64,000 bases of DNA from Mimachlamys varia (taxonomy: Eukaryota > Mollusca > Bivalvia > Pectinida > Pectinidae). Shown here piece after piece: positions 39,401 to 48,400 of this stretch. The position numbers and the translations under genes were made by a program. The notes beneath the pieces are model-generated. The model made no database searches. It was not told where the DNA came from and saw nothing but the letters and a program-made list of their open reading frames with translations. Every line of letters begins with the position of its first letter. Position 1 is the first letter of the stretch. The stretch spans positions 27,644,201 to 27,708,200 of the forward strand of contig OX392527.1 in the NCBI GenBank assembly GCA_947623455.1, written 5' to 3'.

Positions 39401-42400
39401 AATGTAGGCTATATGAGTTGGGAAGATGAAGTGTTATACATACTGTCAATGTAGGCTATATGAGTTGGGAATATGAAGTGTTATACATACTGTCAATGTA
39501 GGCAATACGAGTTGAGAACATAAAGTGTTATACATACTGTCAATGTAGGCAATACGAGTTGGGAACATGAAGTGTTATACATACTGTCAATGTAAGCTAT
39601 ATGAGTCGGGAATATGAAGTGTTATACATACTGTCAATGTAGGCTATATGAGTCGGGAATATGAAGTGTTATACACACTGTCAATGTAGGCTATATGAGT
39701 TGGGAATATGAAGTGTTATACATACTGTCAATGTAGGCTATATGAGTCGGGAATATGAAGTGTTATACATACTGTCAATGTAGGCTATATGAGTTGGTAA
39801 TATGAAATGTTATACATACTGTCGATATAGGCTTTATGAGTTGGGAATATGAAGTGTTATACATACTGTCAATGTAGGCTATATGAGTCGGGAATATGAA
39901 GTGTTATACATACTGTCAATGTAGGCTATATGAGTTGGGAATATGAAGTGTTATACATACTGTCAATGTAGGCTGTATGAGTTGGGAATATGAAGTGTTA
40001 TACATACTGACAATGTAGGCTATATGAGTCGGGAATATGAAGTGTTATACATACTATCAAGGTAGGCTATATGAGTCGGGAATATGAAGTGTTATACATA
40101 CTGTCAATGTAGGCTCTATGAGTCGGGAATATGAAGTGTTATACATACTGTCAATGTAGGCTGTATGAGTCGGGAATATGAAGTGTTATACATACTGTCA
40201 ATGTAGGCTATATGAGTCGGGAATATGAAGTGTTATACATACTGTCAATGTAGGCTGTATGAGTCGGGAACATGAAGTGTTATACATACTGTCAATGTAG
40301 GCTATATGAGTTGGGAATATGAAGTGTTATACATACTGTCAACGTAGGCTATATGAGTTGGGAATATGAAGTGTTATACATACTGTCAATGTAGGCTATA
40401 TGAGTTGGGAATATGAAGTGTTATACATACTGTCAATGTAGGCTATATGAGTCGGGAATATGAAGTGTTATACATACTGTCAATGTAGGCTGTATGAGTC
40501 GGGAATATGAAGTGTTACACATACTGTCAATGTAGGCTATATGAGTCGGGAATATGAAGTGTTATACATACTGTCAATGTAGGCTATATGAGTTGGGGAT
40601 ATGAAGTGTTATACATACTGTCAATGTAGGCTGTATGAGTTGGGGATATGAAGTGTTATACATACTGTCAATGTAGGCTATATGAGTCGGGAATATGAAG
40701 TGTTATACATACTGTCAATGTAGGCTATATGAGTCGGGAATATGAAGTGTTATACATACTGTCAATGTATGCTATATGAGTCGGGAATATGAAGTGTTAT
40801 ACATACTGTCAATGTAGGCTTTATGAGTCGGGAATATGAAGTGTTATACATACTGTCAATGTAGGCTATATGAGTCGGGAATATGAAGTGTTATACATAC
40901 TGTCAATGTAGGCTATATGAGTCGGGAATATGAAGTGTTATACATACTGTCAATGTAGGCTGTATGAGTCGGGAATATGAAGTGTTATACATAGTGTGAA
41001 TATAGGCTATATGAGTCGGGAATATGAAGTGTTATACATACTGTCAATGTAGGCTATATGAGTCGGGAATATGAAGTGTTATACATACTGTCAATGTAGG
41101 CTATATGAGTAAGGAACATGAAGTGTTATACATACTGTCAATGTAGGCTATATGAGTAGGGAACATGAAGTGTTATACATACTGACAATGTAGGCTATAT
41201 GAGTTGGGAAGATTAAGTGTTATACATACTGTCAATGTAGGCTATATGAGTTGGGAATATGAAGTGTTATACATACTGTCAATGTAGGCTATATGAGTCG
41301 GGAATATGAAGTGTTATACATACTGTCAATGTAGGCTGTATGAGTCGGGAATATGAAGTGTTATACATACTATCAACGTAGGCTATATGAGTTGGGAATA
41401 TGAAGTGTTATACATACTGTCAATGTAGGCTATATGAGTTGGGAATATGAAGTGTTATACATACTGTCAATGTAGGCTATATGAGTCGGGAATATGAAGT
41501 GTTATACATACTGTCAATGTATGCTGTATGAGTCGGGAATATGAAGTGTTATACATAGTGTGAATGTAGGCTATATGAGTCGGGAATATGAAGTGTTATA
41601 CATACTGTCAATGTAGGCTATATGAGTCGGGAATATGAAGTGTTATACATACTGTCAATGTAGGCTATATGAGTAAGGAACATGAAGTGTTATACATACT
41701 GTCAATGTAGGCTATATGAGTAGGGAACATGAAGTGTTATACATACTGACAATGTAGGCTATATGAGTTGGGAAGATGAAGTGTTATACATACTGTCAAT
41801 GTAGGCTATATGAGTTGGGAATATGAAGTGTTATACATACTGTCAATGTAGGCAATACTAGTTGAGAACATAAAGTGTTATACATACTGTCAATGTAGGC
41901 AATACGAGTTGGGAACATGAAGTGTTATACATACTGTCAATGTAGGCTATATGAGTCGGGAATATGAAGTGTTATACATACTGTCAATGTAGGCTGTATG
42001 AGTCGGGAATATGAAGTGTTTTACATAGTGTCAATGTAGGCTGTATGAGTTGGGAATATGAAGTGTTATACATACTGTCAATGTAGGCTGTATGAGTTGG
42101 AAATATGAAGTGTTATACATAGTGTTAATCTACGCTGTATGAGTTGGAAATATGAAGTGTTATACATACTGTCAATGTAGGCTGTATGAGTTGGGAATAT
42201 GAAGTGTTATACATAGTGTCAATGTAGGCTGTATGAGTTGGAAATATCAAGTGTTATACATAGTGTTAATCTAGGCTGTATGAGTTGGGAATATGAAGTG
42301 TTATACATAGTGTCAATGTAGGCTGTATGAGTTGGAAATATGAAGTGTTATACATAGTGTTAATCTAGGCTGTATGAGTTGGAAATATGAAGTGTTATAC

Positions 42401-45400
42401 ATACTGTCAATGTAGGCTGTATGAGTTGGGAATATGAAGTGTTATACATAGTGTCAATGTAGGCTGTATGAGTTGGAAATATCAAGTGTTATACATAGTG
42501 TTAATCTAGGCTGTATGAGTTGGAAATATGAAGTGTTATACATAGTGTTAATCTAGGCTGTATGAGTTGGAAATATGAAGAGTTATACATAGTGTCAATG
42601 TAGGCTGTATGAGTTGGAAATATGAAGAGTTATACATAGTGTCAATGTAGGCTGTATGAGTTGGGAATATGAAGTGTTATACATACTGTCAATGTAGGCT
42701 ATATGAGTCAGGAATATGAAGTGTTATACATACTGTCAATGTAGGCTATATGAGTCAGGAATATGAAGTGTTATACATACTGTCAATGTAGGCTATATGA
42801 GTTGGGAGTATGAAGTGTTATACATACTGTCAATGTAGGCTATATGAGTTGGGAATATGAAGTGTTATACATACTGCCAATGTAGGCTATATGAGTTGGG
42901 AATACGAAGTGTTATACATACTGCCAATGTAGGCTATATGAGTTGGGAATACGAAGTGTTTTACATACTGTCAATGTAGGCTTTATGAGTTGGGAATACG
43001 AAGTGTTATACATACTGTCAATGTAGGCTATATGAGTTGGGAATACGAAGTGTTATACATACTGTCAATGTAGGCTATATGAGTTTGGAATACGAAGTGT
43101 TTTACATACTGACAAGACATAGGAATAGGCAAGGAACTATATTTGTATAATTGCTGTAACATGCAATCAGATAGGATATTACCACAGGGACATGAAAATG
43201 TGTTAACAGCCAGTTTTGGACCTAAACTAGGGTGATTAGATACATTTTCGATAAAAATGCCCCCTCAATGGTCATAAGACTATATAACCCTAGTTTAGGT
43301 CCAACACTAGCTGTAACAAATCCACAGGTCCCTGTGGATATTTTGTATGGTAAAAGTACCTCGACGATTGTGCTGTAAGACGAATGTTTCATCCGCAAAC
43401 TTCTTTCCATAAATGCTCATTCCGCCTGTCCCATTTCCATTTACGAAATCTCCTCCTTGGCACATAAACTTAGGGATGATTCTATGAAAACAGCTGCCTT
43501 TGTAGCATAGCAACTCCTCTTTGGTTTTGCCCTTTTCTCCTCGTTCACCCGTGCACAATGCCCGGAAGTTTTCTTAAAAATAACATATCAATTACATGAT
43601 ACAAGGGGATCGAGCATCGATTGTTTGTTTAGAGGAACAAGGACGTATCTCCAATATGGTATGCTTAGAAGTAAAGGCCGTATCTCAAATTTATCAATTT
43701 TTAAATTTTGATTTATAACAATCTGGAGTGAGCTTTTCTGATAGAATTTGCACTGCATATCAAATAAAATAGTCTTATTCTTTAATTCTTTTCAATCGCA
43801 TATGTTTCTCACAAAAAAACATCCATTCACATTAAAGATATATAAATTCTATTAGAAAAGGTCACTCCAAATTGCAGTCAATCGGAATCTAAAAACTGAT
43901 AACTTTGATATACGACCCTTTACTTCTAAGCACGGTTACGGGGAAAATGTTACAATGTCCATAATATAGATATTAATACATACAATATTCGAACAGAAGC
44001 TTAACACACTAAACTTTTTTTTTTCATTTCATGGTGACAATGAAATACTGGAAGGAACACACTAACGCGTACTCCCGACATGTAACGTGCCGTTAATTTG
44101 TCGTCATGAAACTCCGAAAAAATCCAGAATAAATTTCACCTTAACATGCTACTCAGAACAGATCAACTTGATCTACAATCGAGAGAAAAGTGATCATGTA
44201 CAGCCTGTCTAATTTTGCAGTATTCTATATATAAATTCACATTAATGTTCGACATTTCATAATTGTATTGACACGGCATAATCATGATTGAAGGTATCTA
44301 TACTCATTTTTTCGACAACTACTCATGGCGGGTAACAAACACATGATAATTTGTTACACGGATAGTTTTGGACCTAAAATAGGGTGTTAAGAGTAATTTT
44401 ACACTTGGGGTGTGTGTGTGTGTGTGTGTGTGTGGGGGGGGGGGGGGGGTTAAGATCAATTTTCGATAAAAATGCCCCCCCCCCCTCCCCCTTCAATGGT
44501 CATAAAAGCTTTAGGATGGAAAGCTTTCCAGGTCGAAAAGTTGACAGGCTTCTTGCATCAAAAATCACATTTCTAGTTTAGGTACGAAAAAACGCTTGGT
44601 ACGGTTGGAAAAATGAATAAGTTTTATTTTACAAATCTCCAGCTTTTATGACCATTAAGGGGGTCATTTTTATTGAAAATTGATCTTAACCCCCCAAAAG
44701 TGTAAAATTACTCTAAACATCCTATTCTAGGTCCAAAATTAGTTGTAACAAATTCTCAGGTCCCAGTGGTAACAAATATATGGATTCTGTTGAAACATTA
44801 TAACCTTCCCCAAATCTGTCGCTACATAACGAACACACATCAGATATATGTCATTTTACCAAGCAGATACTTATCAATTATGGACCTTTGATTCGGTCAA
44901 TATGGTGTTTTACCGATCTGGTAGAATCTAATTGTTTGCAAAAGAGTGAAATTGCATCTATCTTGATAAAGCATGAAATTCACAGTCGGGCACTGTGACA
45001 TCACATGATTATGAGGTTGTACACCCAATATTGACTCGGTGTTTATTTAAGTAGAAACATGATATCTAAGACTTCAATTCAATTCTTAAATAATTTTAAG
45101 CATTACTACTTATAAATTTTACATTATTGCGCAATGGCTCATTACTTCTAATTTTAGTCATGATAATTGATTAATAATCACTGTATGAGTATTGTTTACA
45201 TGAGAACATTTACATTTACAATATATATCCAAACTATCCCATGCTACATCGTAGTTCGGAATGATTTACATTTTTGTAAATGGATTGTTCCAATGAATAG
45301 AGTATAATAGGTTTTATGACGGAGAAAAAAGTAAACATTGAGGAAATAGGTATTATACGCCAGAGATAGCCAAGTAGGTGCAGTGTAAATCTTGTACAAA

Positions 45401-48400
45401 CGTATATCGTCTAGAAATCCTTCATGCAATAATCATACACAAAAAGAAGAAGAATTTAATAAAGTAATTTATTTAAATTAATTATCAAATATGGACCTTT
45501 GATAAGGTCAAAATGTTGTTATACTGACTTTGTAGAATCAAATATTCGCCGAGGTCAAAAAATTAAGAGTATACCAAGTCAGTATAACACCATATTAATC
45601 CATGATTGAGCATGAAAATGCTTTCATGAATACGGGCCCAGGTCAATTTCATATAATATGAACCCCCATATGACCATGTTTAGCCAATTGAGAGTCGGAG
45701 CATATCTAATATAGGGTAATATTTGGTGTAGTACAAAGACTCTCGAGATGTAACACGTGGTTTACTTACGACGTCATAGATCGACCTTGTTTTATAAGAG
45801 TCTTTTCAACGCTTCGAATAGCATGGAGAACACCCCTGCGTCAAACGCTCAATTGACTAATGTTAATCATTGGCGCCAATTTCACTTCTAAAATGTTAAT
45901 TTGTGGATTGACACCGACACTGTACCGGACGAATGTTTCAATAATGTTAAACATATCAAAGAACCGATCACAATTTTGTTAAAAAGTCAATGTATTCAAG
46001 GATTAAATTGAATATTTTTTCATGTTATGGAGGTATATCACAAAAAAACTGGTGTGTACTCTAAAGAAACCGCGAAGCGTTTTATGATGAGGGTATACTC
46101 ATTATATAACATTATATGTTATAATCCCATAACATAAAAAAAAAGATTCAAGTTAATCCTTATAATTTAATCTACAACCTGCGAAAATTCACTTTATTGA
46201 TGGACTCTTTTCTCTTACAAATTATTACGGTGCTGCATCAGCCAATCAAAAGCGACGCTATAAACGGAGACGTCATTTTTTATTTTATGGGCTGATAACA
46301 TGATTAAATTTATAAGCCAACGAAAATGCTTGTTTCAAACAAGATTAAATTATTCCATAAAAACATTTTGATAGTTAATTATTCGTCACAAGAATAAACA
46401 TACGATTGTTTTCATTAAATGTGAATGGCCAATTTGTACATATAGTCATAAAGAAAAAAAAAACCCGTTTTCTCTGTGGTGATACCAGCGTGTAACCCAC
46501 AGTAGGTGGAATTGAACTTATTTATTTTTTGGAACATTTAAATAGCAAATAATTCACTATAGCTTTACTAAATACGGTTCATGTTTGACTTCGTACATTT
46601 ATAAATGCATACACACTCTGTATGTGTCAGGCATGTATATATATAAACAAGTCTGGCTATGAGTGCAAGGCAGTAATATCCCTTAAATACGCTTTAAATA
46701 TGGAGGCCCAAAACTAGCTTACTGAGAACTTACCTGCAGTTTTTGGCGCAACGTCCGCAAAAAGCTGAATATATAAAAGAATGTGTCTTTTGGTCCTCAT
46801 AAAAAAACCACACAGTGTAACACGATTTTACTGGGCGATAATATGTGATATATTTTGCCAATCAATTTTCTATATTGTATCAGGGTGTTTCGTGAACTAT
46901 CCACATACAAAACAATGAGTAGAAATACCAAAGGGGGATAAGTACAGTTTGTTAATGTATGTTTACAGGAACACGTACAGATGTGACCCGAATATCCTCG
47001 TAGACAATCAAGGAGAATGATGGAGCGTTTTAGCATTATTGACTTTTCAATATCTATACTCATTGCATTTCATGCTCTTGCACTTGTATTTGGTGACCGA
47101 TGCTTAATTCAACAGCTAATTAATAACAAAGAATGGGACATATTATATATATATAAATAATAATATTATTTTCTGTTTTTTACAACCAAAGATAACTATG
47201 GAAACAGGCCGGAATGATATACATTTATAACCTTGTTAATGTCTTTTAATTGGTGTAAGTCTAACCAAAGAGATTTTTGTTTTTTGGAGTCAACACAAGT
47301 GTCATATTATTATAACATTTATTACCATTGTTTACGTTTACGGCCATAGATATATCTCATAACCTTGTGGATTTTGATACAATCAATATCTGATACAATC
47401 AATGCCGCCAGTTATATTTACATTATGATATACTTACAAAGCTTTTATCAATGCCCCGTCGTGTAAATTTACAGTGGTTCGGGTATTATTACAAATTTAC
47501 AACGGGTTGAGGAAAGGAAATTTACAGCGGTTTGAAATTTACACTGACTGAAAAAAAAATATCGGCACTTGGGCAATTCGCATAAAATCTGCAAAGGACC
47601 CCTATAAAGGCGACCCATACTGCTGTACTCAAACAATGTATAATTACTTGAACCACTGTTTAAATATAAGTGTTTTCATGTAGAATTCATCTAAATTGAT
47701 TAAATTTCCTTGTGTAACTGCGAATAATTCACTCAACGTACGAGGAAATTTACAATTTGTTTTAGTTTGTTTGAAGAACTCAATATACTTCAAGTTTTAT
47801 GTGAATTATCCAAGAGAAAGAACACTTACAAAAGTCCCTAAAATATAGCACAATACTTTGAATGGAGCTCGACAAGGTGTCAAATTCTCTCATGAATTAA
47901 CATTTCTCAACTTCAATCAGCAATAAATTTGGAATGAATCATTGTGAATCCTTACTAAATCTAAACTCAACTACCTGTATTTTACCATGATAAATCTCTG
48001 TATACCAAATTACATGTCAGTATCATTATTCGTTAATGAGGCTTCAAAACAACCCCATCTTTCAATAATCATGAGGATCAAGCAAATTGTCAACGGTATA
48101 TTTTGTATTATGTTCTTTTTATCTTGATTTTAAACCCGTGGTAGATTATTTGTGAAGACAGATAAATCCTCTCATATTTTCAACTACAAATTCAATGGGT
48201 TATCGCCCTTCTCCCATAAGATTTTAATGTGACCGTCAAAAAATACGATTGTGCATATCAGCCGTCAGATTGTTACTACCTAGTTGAAGTTGTTTAACAT
48301 GTACATTTCCTAACATGATAATGTGTACATGTCAACTTACTCTTTGGAGTTGTACACACTAACGGACCGTTTACTCTGATGACGACATAACTCCCTGTAG

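Larger units (their letters stand above)
13406..43116. repeat. Giant 47-bp minisatellite, 632 units, inside a cyclophilin intron
   Basis: The unit begins AGGCTATATGAGTTGGGAAT, continues ATGAAGTGTTATACATACTG and ends TCAATGT (47 bp, about 34% GC, strongly G over C on the plus strand). The TATGAG landmark is first at 13422 and last at 43078. The distance, 29656, is 631 x 47 minus 1, so there are 632 units with a net change of one base. A one-base deletion is seen in the unit at about 25121. Differences are recurring substitutions: GAGTTGGG/GAGTCGGG, AATATG/AACATG, GCTATATG/GCTGTATG/GCTTTATG, TGTCAATGT/TGACAATGT/TGTCGATAT, GAGTAAGGAAC. No foreign sequence interrupts it. The unit is not a multiple of three and has stops in rotation, so it does not code. 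Confidence 0.97.
11552..43359 (-). other. Cyclophilin intron 3, 31.8 kb, mostly minisatellite
   Basis: Donor CGAG|GTACTTTT at 43359 downward is a weaker match to GTRAGT than the others; the acceptor is TTTTACAG at 11552. The intron contains, in transcription order, a MITE 22 nt inside the donor, the 29.7-kb 47-bp array, about 1.1 kb of unique sequence (12257-13405), a tRNA-derived SINE (12090-12256) and about 540 bp of unique sequence. No exon could be found in the unique parts. Confidence 0.85.
43573..46733 (-). other. Cyclophilin intron 2
   Basis: Donor GCAG|GTAAGT at 46733 downward (strong) and acceptor TTTTTAAG. It contains a foldback element (44347-44778) and a TATGGACCTTTGAT repeat pair. 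The rest, including 45613-46733, shows nothing recognised. Confidence 0.85.

Noticed and set aside
13406..43116. CRISPR-like or spacer-bearing repeat array
   Set aside because: Units abut directly with no variable spacers, and the host sequence is eukaryotic with spliced exons. It is a minisatellite.
13406..43116. Repeat-protein coding exon
   Set aside because: The 47-bp unit is not divisible by three and cycles through frames with stops (TGA in TATGAGT). No long ORF exists across the array.
13406..43116. Centromeric satellite
   Set aside because: Higher-order repeats resemble centromeres, but the array is bounded on both sides by exons of one gene, the unit is short, and no CENP-B-box-like motif is visible.
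43222..43410. 62-codon minus-strand ORF
   Set aside because: Overlaps exon 3 and the MITE in another frame; no family resemblance.
43307..43558. 83-codon minus-strand ORF as a stand-alone protein
   Set aside because: Its first part is exon 3 of the cyclophilin; the C-terminal residues after HNRRG are intron and MITE read-through.
44384..44581. 65-codon plus-strand ORF with Val/Cys and Gly runs
   Set aside because: Produced by the TG and G runs within the foldback element.
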